From Trichodelitschia bisporula (taxonomy: Eukaryota > Ascomycota > Dothideomycetes > Phaeotrichales > Phaeotrichaceae), in assembly GCA_010356995.1 (NCBI GenBank), contig ML996702.1:391013-455012 (forward strand): a DNA stretch of 64,000 nt, in the 5' to 3' direction. A program made the position numbers and the translations under genes. Under the pieces are notes generated by a model. That model made no database searches, was not told the origin of the DNA, and was given only the letters and a program-made list of their open reading frames with translations. Shown piece after piece: positions 11,959 to 22,440 of the stretch (positions are counted from its first letter, which is position 1; the number at the start of each line of letters is the position of its first letter).

Positions 11959-13301
11959 AAGCGCCTGATGCCATCCGTTTTCCACTATCGTGTCCGAAAT
12001 CCTCACTGCTTGCAAAATCTGGTCATCCCATGCCAGCGCATGTAAACCTTTAGGCCCCATTCCTGGCTAATGCGAAGACCAGATGACACATACTCATCTC
12101 ACGGATGCTGGGCTACTGTGAGCCGAAGTTCTGACCGGATGTCTATGAGTTCAACGCCAGTCCGTTGTTTGCTGTGTGAGAAGTCAGTCTGGGTCAAAAG
12201 ACATTGCGCTTTACATTCTCGTCCAGACCGGCGGTCAATTCTCTACGGTTCGAACAAGCATAGGGGAGACTGAGAAGGAAAGCTGTAGCCCGTACTTTTG
12301 GAGAGGCACGAGTGACCGGCCGTAGGCTGGGTAAGGCGAATTCCTGTTCTCACTATATGGATGAGTAGAACCTTGAACACCTCGTTTGGCAACCATGAGT
12401 TGTATCTCAAATGGCAGTTCCATGGCAGGCCCGCCTTTCGCACACAAAACATCCATACATACCCACTCTCGTCATCTCATGTGTATACTCTCGCCTGGTT
12501 TGTATCACAGGCAAGCTTGTCTCATGCAGGTTATGTATGTGCATATGTATCTACCTGTTCTCTATTCATTGCCTTATTTCGCTCATGTCGAGGTCCGCCA
12601 CTCCCGGACTCAGCATCTCAGAGAGAATCGGGCATCGAACGGAAGCTGTAGGTACGTATCTTGTCCTTGGCTTGTGGTTTTAGGCTGATGAAATTGCTAC
12701 CAGTTCATCTTGTTACCTATTGGAGATCGCGACTGATGCACGTTCCCTTTTACTGGGCTTTGGTCACCCATCCGAATATCAAACCAGCCTTGCGGGGAAT
12801 GAGCACAGGGTCCTGCACTAACAGCGACAGATGCCGGTTCACGAGGCGTCAATCTGTCAATTCTTTCAACTTGTGGCCTCTTGCATAGCCCACGCCCCCT
12901 CATTTGATTGACTGTGCCGAGCGGTTATGTTTACCATGTGTCCTCCCTACCCAATCACGCGGGGGACGTCATCCTTGGCGTCGTTTGACCTTGTTCGCGA
13001 TCACCCAACGTGGGCAACGTCGACCCCCTCACCAACAAACTCCCTTCCCAGCGCATTCGCCATGTCTTCCAGTTCCGTAGTCACCAGCTAGACTTTATGT
13101 CTAGCTATTATAGTTCACAGTGATTGGTCTTTGCAGCGAGTCTGGAGCAATTATCCTCGATTTGACGCGGAAGTGACAACACACCACAACCACCACTCCA
13201 CCTGCCGCTCTTCCACGCTATAGCCCTCTCACTCGCACTGAGTTCCCCTCACTTTCTGTCAACTAAAGGCTTGGGATGCAATCGTTACCCAAACAGACAC
13301 A
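11959..13301. other. Intergenic region, no gene recognised
   Basis: Several overlapping open frames between 12361 and 12903 exist in all three forward frames and in reverse, which marks low stop density rather than a gene. The last 200 bases are CT/AC-rich and probably hold the Maf1 promoter and leader. Confidence 0.55.
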
Positions 13302-14341
13302 ATGAAGGTATACTGGTCTGGTCAAGCTATGGTGAACGGCGCAAGCTAATAATGTACGTGCAGTTCATTCCTATCCATAGTTTTGAGGACGTGAGCGATG
13401 CGCTCTGCTTTGAGCACGGAGACATTCGCATTTCCGGCAGTTGTGAGCTATTCACAACTAAGGCGACCAAGTGTGACAAGAAGCTCTACAAGGCAATCGA
13501 CAAGGAGCTAGAGGCGAGACACGAGTCCGTTCTGCGGCTTGCAGCATCCTTATCACCACCTCAAGCAGAAGAGTTTGCCATATCTTCAAACCTGTCACGC
13601 TCATCCCCATTTGGTAATCTCAGCCAGCCGTCCAACCGGCGTACCTTTGCGTATCTCATCGCTACACTGAACGCCAGCCATCCCGACTACAACTTTTCCC
13701 ACTTCTTGCGTCCGACCGACTTCGACAGGGAGCGCAGTCTGCGGGATGTCATACAGAATGTTGATTCGAAGGTATTTGGGGCGCATGGGCAAACTGCTCC
13801 TCTCGGACTTCAGACTCCAGGGGGAAGCTTCATGTGGGGCCCTAGAATGTGGAACCTGATCGATGAAGAAATGGATTTGGAGGCTTGCGAGATATACAGC
13901 TTCCACCCCGACCAGAACCCGTTCGACGAAGACGATCCCGCTCTCTGGCGTCTGCACTACTTCTTCTTCAACAAAGGCAAGAAGCGTGTGTGCTACTTGT
14001 ACCTGCTTGCTACCTCCGAATCCATGGAATTCTACGAATACGATTCGGATTCCACCGATGTCTTCATTGATACCGGCACTCTGAAGTTCGGCACGAGGGG
14101 CGGCCTGGGAACGGGCCCTGGCAAGCTAGCACGGTACTGGTCGGGAGATAGGGCCGAGGGGTTTGAAAATGGAGAAGAGACAAGCTCCGGAGGCACAGAG
14201 AAGGAACACTCGACGTCCTTCGCAACCTTCTCAGGCAGCAATGACGGCACCATGAACTCTATCGGCACGAAACCCCGTGAGCGCAGGAAGGGCGACGTGC
14301 GAGCTATGAGCGAGGGAGTTGCTGAGTCTATTGAGCTTTAA
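13302..14341 (+). CDS. Maf1 repressor of RNA polymerase III
   Basis: The first coding exon is only six bases (ATG AAG, 13302-13307). A 56-nt intron ending at 13363 joins it to 13364-14341, giving 327 residues starting MKFIPIHSFEDVSDALCF, the Maf1 N-terminus. Further signatures are GDIRISGSCELFTTKATKCDKKLYK (quoted in part: GDIRISGSCELFTTK), HPDYNFSHFLRPTDF, and the C-box region WRLHYFFFNKGKKRVCYLY. Maf1 binds RNA polymerase III and blocks initiation at tRNA and 5S genes when growth is limited; its location is controlled by phosphorylation. The Ser/Thr-rich stretch of about 80 residues around 100 in the mobile linker and the Ser/Gly-rich tail are likely phosphorylation regions by analogy. The tail after the last domain is longer than the domain strictly needs. 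Confidence 0.93.
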
Positions 14342-15620
14342 TGAGCTGTTCTGATGCCTCTGCGGCGTTTTGGGTGTACCGTGGGCTGGCTGCTGGGACG
14401 GCGGCGCGACGTTTGCGGCGGTCCTTTTTTGTTCTTGCGATCTATCCATATCGCGCTTGCTGTAGTCGACAGGCGTTAGGAGTTTCGTCGGCTTCACGTA
14501 GGGGTTGCTTTGACGATACCATGGCACTGTAGCGTAACGATAAATTGATCGATTTTATTATTGCAATCGCTTATGAATCCAGAAGTCCCGAATTCCACGT
14601 CTTTCATAGTCCTTTTAACAGGGGATTAAGGTTCATGTAACGAGAATCTGTCCAAAGTTTGTCCATCCTACCCTGACACTCTGCTTCTGTGGAGCTTTCC
14701 TTGAGACTACAATTGTGATCATACTGACTTGAGTTCTGCGACATGACAAGATGCCTCTCCACTCTGGATACGATTGAGTTCTCACCTGCTTGGGTGAGAG
14801 ATTTGAGCGGAGACAGTGTTCCCTCAACCTTGAACAGCAAGCTTTATGGCAGAGGGATTCGTGGCATGCCACAAGTAATGATGCTCTACGAATGGAAGAA
14901 TATGGCAGAGAGTATAAGAATAGAGCAGCTACTTCAAGGAAGCTACTCGACTGTCACCTTCCACACAATGTCAAGCCCATCGGAAGGAGGTACGAAGGGA
15001 CCAGGGGGACGTCTGTACTGTACTGCCGTACGTACGGATGTACGTTGGTATGATGGCTAAGTATTGGCACCTCCTCACTACACCGATCAGAAAGTCGGAG
15101 CTGTCCTACCAGGCCAGTTTGCAGATAAAGGTAGCTACGACTTTCTATGCTTCTCTGCGCCACAAAAGAAATTTTAGCCGTCCTCGCTAGTAAAAGCGCC
15201 CAGGATAGCAGCTACAACTTTCTGAGTAGTGTGGCGAAAAAGTGTCAATACTTTCCCCCGGAGACCAACGTAGTACAGCTTTGAGCTTGCCCTTTCGAGT
15301 TCTGGATGCCTGTCGCGCCTGGTTCCTGCACGGGACCGGAAGAACTGGCGTGCTGGGTGTCGGCTGCAGTTACATACGCTCCTGACCGGCTTGGCCTAGG
15401 CGATTTCCACCTGGTCACCTCACGCCAGCAGTTTGTCGACGCGTCCAATTTCCACTACTCGGACACTACACGTATCCAACACGGACGGCTTTATCGGTAA
15501 CTTCCTGAACATATATGCCATAATCGTTCCTAGATTCTCTAATCTTCGACTCGGTATTCGTGGGCCCTACCCTCCTCGGAATTCTCTCATATCTTGCACT
15601 CCATCGTTGCCTTATCCGTG
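14342..15620. other. Intergenic region, no gene recognised
   Basis: Open frames here are short and antisense to each other. It holds a near copy of the recurrent 12-mer at 15028-15038 (GTACGTACGGA). The last few hundred bases are the upstream region of the next gene. Confidence 0.55.
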
Positions 15621-17264
15621 ATGGCACATCAATCCATCCCGGGACCGGAGGGACGCCTCAACGGAATGCTACGCTCTGCAACTGCTGATGGAACTTCCTC
15701 AAATGGCGCTGAACATCCTGATCCTACACTCTCCCTTTCTCGACTTCTCGAAGAGGTTCATCCTGAGATTCCCCAGACCAAAAATCCCAACACCAACACG
15801 TTGACTCCATCTGAGGTTACCAATGGCATTGAGGCCCAGTCAGCCGGTAAATTCGAGATGGATCTCGATGACGACATCGTGGCTAAGGCGGAACCTGTCG
15901 AGCCGAATGTATCTTTCCCGGACAATGACGAGGTTCCGCAGTGCTTGATCTTCGGCAATGACGCTGGTCCCCACGAGGTCCTGATTCCAATGCGCCACCT
16001 GCAAAAGCTCCCCAAGGATGTGCTTCGCAAGATCCTCAGCCAAGGAGAGAGTCTGGGCAATTTTCATCGCCTCGGTAGTACGCCTCACTGCGAATCGCTG
16101 ATCCGAGTCAAGCAGTTCCTAGATCATGGCGACTACACACCATTTAAGCCTTACACCGCCCTAGAGTATATCGATAGCTCCGGAGCTACGCAGAGTTGGC
16201 CTGTTGCTAAAAAGGACACACCGAACGCAGTTGCGTCTACGAAGGGCACACATGCTCTCTTTTTGAAGGAGATAGACCTGTACCTTTACGCCGCCGAACT
16301 AGGCTATTCCGAGCTTCTCAAAGTTTCGTGTGAGAGAATCTGCACCAAATATCCCAAGTCCCCACAAGGCATACTGGCGTTGATTGAACGGGTCTATGAC
16401 GTCGCAGCGAAGATTCAAGACACACACATGATGTCGCGTATACAGGACTACACGAACGCCAACTGCAAGGAGCTGACAAAGCTGCCCGCTTTCGTACGCC
16501 TTCTGCGCAGTCAGCTTGTGGCCAAACCTCCCCTCGGGCCGCTTCTTCTCGAAGCGTATATCAGCTCTAGCGATGGAGCACGCCGGGAACTCGCTCAAAA
16601 GGAGCCAGCTAGCCCGCAGACACCTGCCATCAAGCGTCCGCCGCCTCCACGTCCGGCTTCGACAAATCTTGCGTCGGCGCTGCCGGCCTTGGTGGAAGCG
16701 TTGTCGACTGGCGCCCTAGTTGTTGCTCCGGATAACGGTTACGGAACACTTCTAGTCAACGGGCGTATGGTGGGCCGTAATACCGATTTCCATTTCGCCC
16801 GCGGGGAACTCCTCGTCACAGACTTATCGACGGAGTCACACAACAGCCGTAATAATATCCTCGTCACAAACTCCCGTGGGGAGAAAGGGGATATCCTCAA
16901 GACTTTAGTCAAGAGTGTCCCTATGGGTCTGGGGGCGTTTCGATCCGAAGGTGAGAACTACCATGTCCTCACTGCCACTAGCTGCATCAATGGTGGATGC
17001 ATAGCTCGCTTCTCAACATGGCCTGCGATCTGGCATTTTACCTGTTCGCATGGAGAGTCTGCGTTGCCGACCACAGTGTTTCTTTGACTGCGTCAAGCGA
17101 GCTGCTGGTCATATGAGCAACGTCAAGTCTTTCTCGTTGTGTGTTGCAGCGCTAATTAATATACAGGTGACGGAGTGAACTGTGGAGCGAGCTCGGACCG
17201 TGAAGGCCGTGCCCACCGCTCGAAGCACGGCTCCCGGTCCCGGTCTCCCTTCCGCCGGTTCTAG
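15621..17264 (+). CDS. Uncharacterised fungal protein with Arg-Ser-rich tail
   Basis: I do not recognise the family. ATG at 15621 is chosen because the longer open frame upstream begins at a non-ATG codon. The favoured model is 15621-16950 and 17167-17264 (475 residues). Donor GAAG|GTGAGA and acceptor ATATACAG give a C-terminus HRSKHGSRSRSPFRRF, a typical RS tail. Unspliced, the frame would run to 17087 with a Cys-rich end of lower quality. Residues about 100-180 (VPQCLIFGNDAGPHEVLIPM and on) and 215-310 (LYLYAAELGYSELLKVSCER) suggest a BTB/POZ-like dimer fold followed by alpha helices. A proline-rich linker (KRPPPPRP) and a beta-rich segment around 390-440 follow. RS tails are usual in nuclear or RNA-linked proteins; that is inference. 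The intron of 216 nt is longer than its neighbours. Confidence 0.65.
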
Positions 17265-18939
17265 TTGGCCCACACTTTCGAGCTATAGTGGGTTGGGCGG
17301 GCGGATTATCACACCTTCTATCCTCTGCGGCGTAGAGTCAGGAACGAATGCGGCGTGTCTCATGGCTTCAAAGCCGTCAGTCAAGCTTGCTCGGTGTGTG
17401 CGAGACTGCAAGATGCCGCTGTTAGTGCGCGGGATAGAGATTCCCAGAGACAGAGCGAAACAGGGCGTTGCCATGAATGACGAGGGAGTGGAGTTTGGAG
17501 GGGTTAAGAGTCATGGAAGAGCAATCTTCAGATTTAGTGGAACAACTGTTCCTTAATGCCTGCTGGAGCCAATAAACTCAACTTTCATTCCCCCTTCCAT
17601 CTACCATTGATGGACGCTGGTCATAAGGCATAAGCAGCCGAGCAGCTGACATTAAGAAGGCGTAACAAAGGCCTGATACAGGCACTACAAAATGTCAATT
17701 GGTTCCCCCCAAGCCGCAACATAGATGCGAACTTAAATGCGGATGTTCTAAACCGACCTGGGAAGCTCCTGGCCAGCATCGGCGCGACTGCAGCTTGACG
17801 GGAAAGCTGCAGAGCCGATACGGATCCGATTTTCGTTCCTTAACCTATCTTTCCATGTTCCCTCTCTCACTGTCTCCCCCAAGATCCGTCATGATGGTTC
17901 GCTTAACTCTGACAACACTCCCTTTATCGCGTATGAGTTCTTGAACTACGGATGTACAGGCTCGTAGAGTGTTCCGCCCTCACATGCAGCTTTAGTACGC
18001 GTGTGTGCTTCTGCAGATGGTATTGGACTACAACAAGGAAGGCACGTAAGTGCTACAACCTGTGCCATATTCGCCCGGAATTGGCACAGTGATGAAGGAT
18101 ATTGAGGGAGAGAGCGGTAAAATAGTGGGTAAGGCGTTCGGGAAACAGTGAATATTCTGCGTAGTCTTGTCCGGAGCGAGCACAACCACGTGCTAGAACT
18201 TGGTCCTCTCGGGCAAAGGCTGGAGTTGCCAGGATAAGTATCGTCACGTAAAGGGCGATGACGAATGAAGGAGATGGATCGAGATTCGAGAAACGGCAAG
18301 AGAGCCAGAATAAAGCGGGGAGGCTGCTCGCCGCATGCAAACACTACGGATGTAGTGATAGGCTACTCTAATTGTTCCCCGCGCGGTCTCAGAAGAAGCG
18401 TGGTGCTGGACGTTGGCTGTCTACGGTACGGTAGTTCTAGCGTTCACACACCGGACGGCAGTAATTGATGAGTGGCCGGCGTGGACTGGCCCGCCTGGCG
18501 CGCTGCACGGTGCCAGTGAGGTGCGTCGGCCAACCATAGGTCGCCGTGGCCTAGTCGCAGCGGTTAAGGCGATGCAGCTGGGCAAGAATAGACCAGGTTG
18601 TCAGGAGCGCCAACTGGGGGCTGCGGGGGCGAATAGAGGGGAAAGTCTGGGGATTGGGAGGATGTGCACTATTATCTCAAACTGCGCGTGATATACATGA
18701 ATGGAACAGGGAAGAGGTGGTAAGTACGATGAACAGACATAAGAGTGGGTGAAAAGCAGGCGCTCCAGGCACAACGATGGAATGGTAGAGCACGCCAACG
18801 CGGACGGAGATGATTATACGGGGAGAGTTCGCCTCAGGGCGAGAACAGAGGATCAGGTCTGGATATGATGCCTGGCGGATCCCACCGATGTGATCATGGC
18901 TGGGTGGTTCCCAGCAGTTAGAGCCCAAGGATCGCGTTG

Positions 18940-18951
18940 TACCGTACGTAC
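18940..18951 (-). promoter_or_regulatory. Recurrent intergenic 12-mer GTACGTACGGTA, copy 2
   Basis: This exact copy is in reverse orientation, 345 bases from copy 3, upstream of the ATG-free leader. Confidence 0.35.
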
Positions 18952-19295
18952 CAAGAGCCGGGCCAGTGACAGGTATGATGTGCAAGAACCGATCTTGAAC
19001 ATTCCATCGTCCTGAACTGATCTCAATAGAGATGAGAAAAGGGAGGAAGAAGGGCGGAAGAGGCTGAAGTGAAAGAGATATCTCAAAAGACCCAGGAGAC
19101 CTACCGACGCAGACTCGCGGGCAGACGGGCAACAGTCGTGGCGTGGTCCGATCGCGAGTCACCTGTCGGAGAGTTTAGAGGGTGTGCCCTGAGCTCGGCC
19201 CTGAAAATAGCCAGGGTGTGGAGGGGAAGAGGAGGCAGTCTGTGCGTTAACTGGGCAGAGGGAGGAAGGGAGAGAAGGGCTGAATGGAGGGGTTT

Positions 19296-19307
19296 GTACG
19301 TACGGTA
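19296..19307 (+). promoter_or_regulatory. Recurrent intergenic 12-mer GTACGTACGGTA, copy 3
   Basis: This exact copy continues into CGAGGTAGTAG; copy 1 continues into GTAGG, so the resemblance ends at about 13 bases. Confidence 0.35.
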
Positions 19308-19794
19308 CGAGGTAGTAGTGAGGGAGAAATGGAGGAGTCTCCGCCGCCCCACTGGACAGAGGGAGGATCAAAAAAGAGAGAGGAAGAAGAGCAGGAAGAA
19401 GCAAAAGAAGCAGCACCAAGCGGGAGGAATCCCCTACATCCATACACACAGTTTACGGTACTGTGGTCGAGATGCCCACTATCGTCTGCCTCTCATAACC
19501 ACACAATACCCCCTGGATTTGGTGGAAACGCAGGCGGACCAGGCGGGTGCTTTGTGTGAAGCGCGCTGCTGGGTTTGAGTGGCTCAGGGACCAAGCGCTA
19601 AACGCTATCGGGCGTTCACCCACGCCTTCGCGCAAGGCCGTAGACCAATCTTAACCAATGATAGCCTCAGACCTACTAGCTTCGCACCAATGGGACTTGC
19701 CTCAACCCTGGTACTTGCACTTTTTCACCCTTCGTCCCTTCCAAAAGTTCAAGGTGGTTCCTGCCCCAAAGGCCACAGTGCCAAGCCCCCAATG

Positions 19795-20844
19795 GTTGTC
19801 TCCCTCTCTAAAGCCCACCCTCCTGGCTTTCCCGTACCACTTTCTCTTCTTCTGCTGCCTCATTGACCTTTCTTCTCTTCTCATCCTCTCCTCCTCCTCT
19901 TCTCTCCCGCAACCTCTCCTCTCGACATTCCCTCACCACTCCCTCTTCCCTCTCTCTCCTCCCTTCTCCTTTCTCCTCCTCGAAAGTCCGCCTTCCACAT
20001 CGTTTCCTTTCCTCGGGCTTCTCACCCCAGTAGCTTATTAGCAGGATTTTAATCGCAGTCCGCGGAGCGCGCGCCCGTCGCTGCCCTTTTGGCTTGAAGC
20101 CTTCCACAAACTCCACCATCCGAACAACCGTATCGTTCACGCAACCTCCCACAAAAGGCTATCACAGCAGCTCCGCCTTCCGCACCTGTTGTGGCATCAC
20201 GCTTGCAACTCTTAGATCAAAATCCCCCAGTCCTTCCAGCATCTGCATCATTTGTTCATACTTTCTTGCCATTCGGAAGAAAAGACACCAGTCGCACGGC
20301 TCGTGGTTTCGACGTTCTGTCCACTCGGTTAGCTCGCGTCATTCGCACAACGTTTACGTCTGTCTGTCGCGTCTTCTACCGTTGGTCGTTTGACAAGCTA
20401 TCCATCATCGCCATTGACAGTTCTCCTCGTCGCCCTGGAACACGACCATCGGCTGCCGTTTCGATTTTTACCGCATCAATTTTTCGTTCTCAACTACCTC
20501 TAATCCCTAATCCACGCTTCATCGACTGCGTCGGTTTTCGCTGATCGCCTGGCTCTCACGCAATCAGCTGTACAAACGTCTCTTTGTCCTTCGCGTCAGT
20601 TCAAGGGTTCACACCTCCGGCTTCCAGGACAGATACATCGCAATCTGTCCCGATACGCGTCAGCAACCCCATCACTCACGATTTCACCTCTGACTTTTGT
20701 TAGTCGTGAGGCCAATCGGCACTCCTTGACCGCCGGAGAACGTCATCTCCGACTTCTAAATCACACGCTCCGCACTTTGCGTGAGATTCCTCTGTTCTTC
20801 GACACCTGCTCATTTTGAGTACGACGCTGGCGGTTTTACTCAAA
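19795..20844 (+). promoter_or_regulatory. ATG-free leader and CT-rich promoter of the following gene
   Basis: Reading every line, I find no ATG on the plus strand from 19795 to the start codon at 20845, a run of 1,050 bases in which about 16 would be expected by chance. A CT-rich tract fills about 19840-19985. The simplest reading is a very long 5' untranslated leader kept free of upstream starts, possibly containing a spliced intron. The true transcription start cannot be placed from sequence. Confidence 0.65.
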
Positions 20845-22440
20845 ATGTCCTACAACAATTTTCCAAACAATGGCCTCGGCATGCCCTCTGCCGGCTTTGC
20901 GTCCCGCGGCAAAGGCAATGGTCTCAAGCGTCTGAGCGTTGCTGCTCCTCCTAAGATCAACTCAATCAGCGAAAACCATGTGGATAGCACTCCGACCCCG
21001 CCTCGTACCAGCCGTTCACATCTTCTTGCCAATCTGCGCACCGCTCCTCGCACACCCGCGGCTCCAACTTCCGCTCCTCTAAGCCAGCCACAGTACGGCA
21101 TGAACGCAGCCCAGTACGGAAACCAAGGCAATATTGGCACGGGCCAAGGTGTCCCCCATACGTCGATAGGCACGAACTTTCCGAATTCGTCTCGCCAGTA
21201 CACCATGGCCGCTGGCCAGCAGTATTATGCTTTGCCCGAGGTTCTTGCACCGCCTCCTGTCGAGATGGATGAGAGCTTTGAGGATCCTGACACCTTTGCG
21301 CGTCTCCAAGCGACAAAGCAGTACCTTGCTCTTCGCCAGCAGATGCTTCAGGAACAGCTGAGGGTTCTCAATCTCAGCGCCCAGATGCATGGAATGAATC
21401 TTGGCGGCCAGCGTCCCTCGACTCATGGCTACCCCCAGACGCCCGTCACTCCCCATATGGGTATGTACAACCAGCAGCAGCAGCAGCCGATGAATATGCA
21501 GCCCATCATTCAGGAGGCACCTGGGCACCCTGGCCTCTATCTCGTCATCAATCCCCTTACCGGCGCTTACACATATGCCGTTGACGAGAGCATGCAGCAG
21601 GAGCCCCAGTTGGCCAATTCGCCTCCTCCGCCAACGCCGAGCCACTCGACTAACTTCAATCTTGGCACTCCGACATTCCGGGCGCAAGTCTCGCCGCCGG
21701 CCGAGGCCGAAAATTCCTACACTCGTAGTATCTCGCCTCCTAAGAAGACGCCTTCGCCTCCGCAGGATGTCACGCCTTTGCCTCCTCCGTCTGTCAACGC
21801 CTTCCGTCGTGGTCACCACAAGAAGATCTCGTCTCTTGCATTGAACAACACTGCTGTCGCTGATGGACCAAAGTCTGCATTTGTTCGTCCTGTTGGCATG
21901 CCTCAGACTCCCACAACGGGAACCTTTGGTCCAGGTCAGGCACGCGCTGGCGAGCACCCTTCTCGCCAGCCTCGCGGTCCGCCAAACATCGAAGAGCTCG
22001 TCGCCAAGCCTACCACTAAGCATGCTGGAAGTAAGAACTTTGCTACCCGTCAACGTCGTCAGGCGCTGCACAGCCTTGTCCGTGCTGGGCTTGAGCGTCG
22101 TGTTGCCCGTCCGGGAAGCGGCAGCGCTGGAAGCATGACTCCCGTTTCCGAGACGGAGTTGACGTTTTCCGTTCCTTCGGATAATGATTCCGATAGCGGT
22201 CGCAGCGTCAACGGTGGCGCCAGTCTTTCCAACAAGATCAGCATTGGAAGCCTGCGGGCTGTTGCCAATGGCGCCATTGGATCCGAGCGCAAGGCATCCA
22301 AGGAGCGTTTGAGCTCATCCAGCGAGCCCACCAGCGAGAGTGATTCGGCCGACAGCAAGAGCTCAGTTGGTCAGCGCCGCAAGGCTCCTATCCTAGCTCT
22401 TGCGAATGCTGCCGAGAAGCGGAAGGGGAATGTTTACTAG
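20845..22440 (+). CDS. Uncharacterised disordered fungal protein, Pro/Gln/Ser-rich
   Basis: This is a single exon of 531 residues; ATG at 20845 is the first ATG after the leader. I do not recognise a named family. Most of the chain looks disordered: basic and Pro-rich N-terminus, a glutamine run (YNQQQQQPMNMQ) near 215, and many SP/TP sites (SISPPKKTPSPPQDV). Two short ordered pieces stand out. One is a helix DPDTFARLQATKQYLALRQQ near 155-190. The other is the basic block NIEELVAKPTTKHAGSKNFA with RQRRQALHSLVRAGLERR near 380-425, which looks conserved and may bind nucleic acid or a partner. A segment LYLVINPLTGAYTYAVDES resembles a short beta motif. The Ser-rich acidic tail (SSSSEPTSESDSADSKSS) is a likely phosphorylation region. 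The long leader suggests translational control. Confidence 0.8.
   Translation: MSYNNFPNNGLGMPSAGFASRGKGNGLKRLSVAAPPKINSISENHVDSTPTPPRTSRSHLLANLRTAPRTPAAPTSAPLSQPQYGMNAAQYGNQGNIGTGQGVPHTSIGTNFPNSSRQYTMAAGQQYYALPEVLAPPPVEMDESFEDPDTFARLQATKQYLALRQQMLQEQLRVLNLSAQMHGMNLGGQRPSTHGYPQTPVTPHMGMYNQQQQQPMNMQPIIQEAPGHPGLYLVINPLTGAYTYAVDESMQQEPQLANSPPPPTPSHSTNFNLGTPTFRAQVSPPAEAENSYTRSISPPKKTPSPPQDVTPLPPPSVNAFRRGHHKKISSLALNNTAVADGPKSAFVRPVGMPQTPTTGTFGPGQARAGEHPSRQPRGPPNIEELVAKPTTKHAGSKNFATRQRRQALHSLVRAGLERRVARPGSGSAGSMTPVSETELTFSVPSDNDSDSGRSVNGGASLSNKISIGSLRAVANGAIGSERKASKERLSSSSEPTSESDSADSKSSVGQRRKAPILALANAAEKRKGNVY

Larger units (their letters stand above)
17265..19794. other. Gene-poor stretch
   Basis: No coding frame is convincing. 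It contains a tRNA-like stretch near 18540-18640 (see findings) and two exact copies of the recurrent 12-mer at 18940-18951 (minus) and 19296-19307. It probably includes the distal promoter of the downstream gene with the long leader. Confidence 0.5.

Noticed and set aside
12361-12903. Cluster of overlapping open frames
   Set aside because: Open in three forward frames and in reverse at once; no splice sites or family signature.
15594-15620. Upstream extension of the RS-tailed protein
   Set aside because: It begins at a TTG, not an ATG; the first ATG is at 15621.
17182-17556. Open frame overlapping the 3' end of the RS-tailed gene
   Set aside because: Out of frame with the gene and explained by its last exon plus flank; no motif.
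19069-19578. 169-residue plus-strand open frame
   Set aside because: Very basic, low-complexity Arg/Lys/Glu composition from a purine-rich tract; no motif.
21079-22071. 330-residue reverse frame inside the disordered-protein gene
   Set aside because: Antisense shadow of a biased coding sequence; Arg/Leu-rich with no domain.
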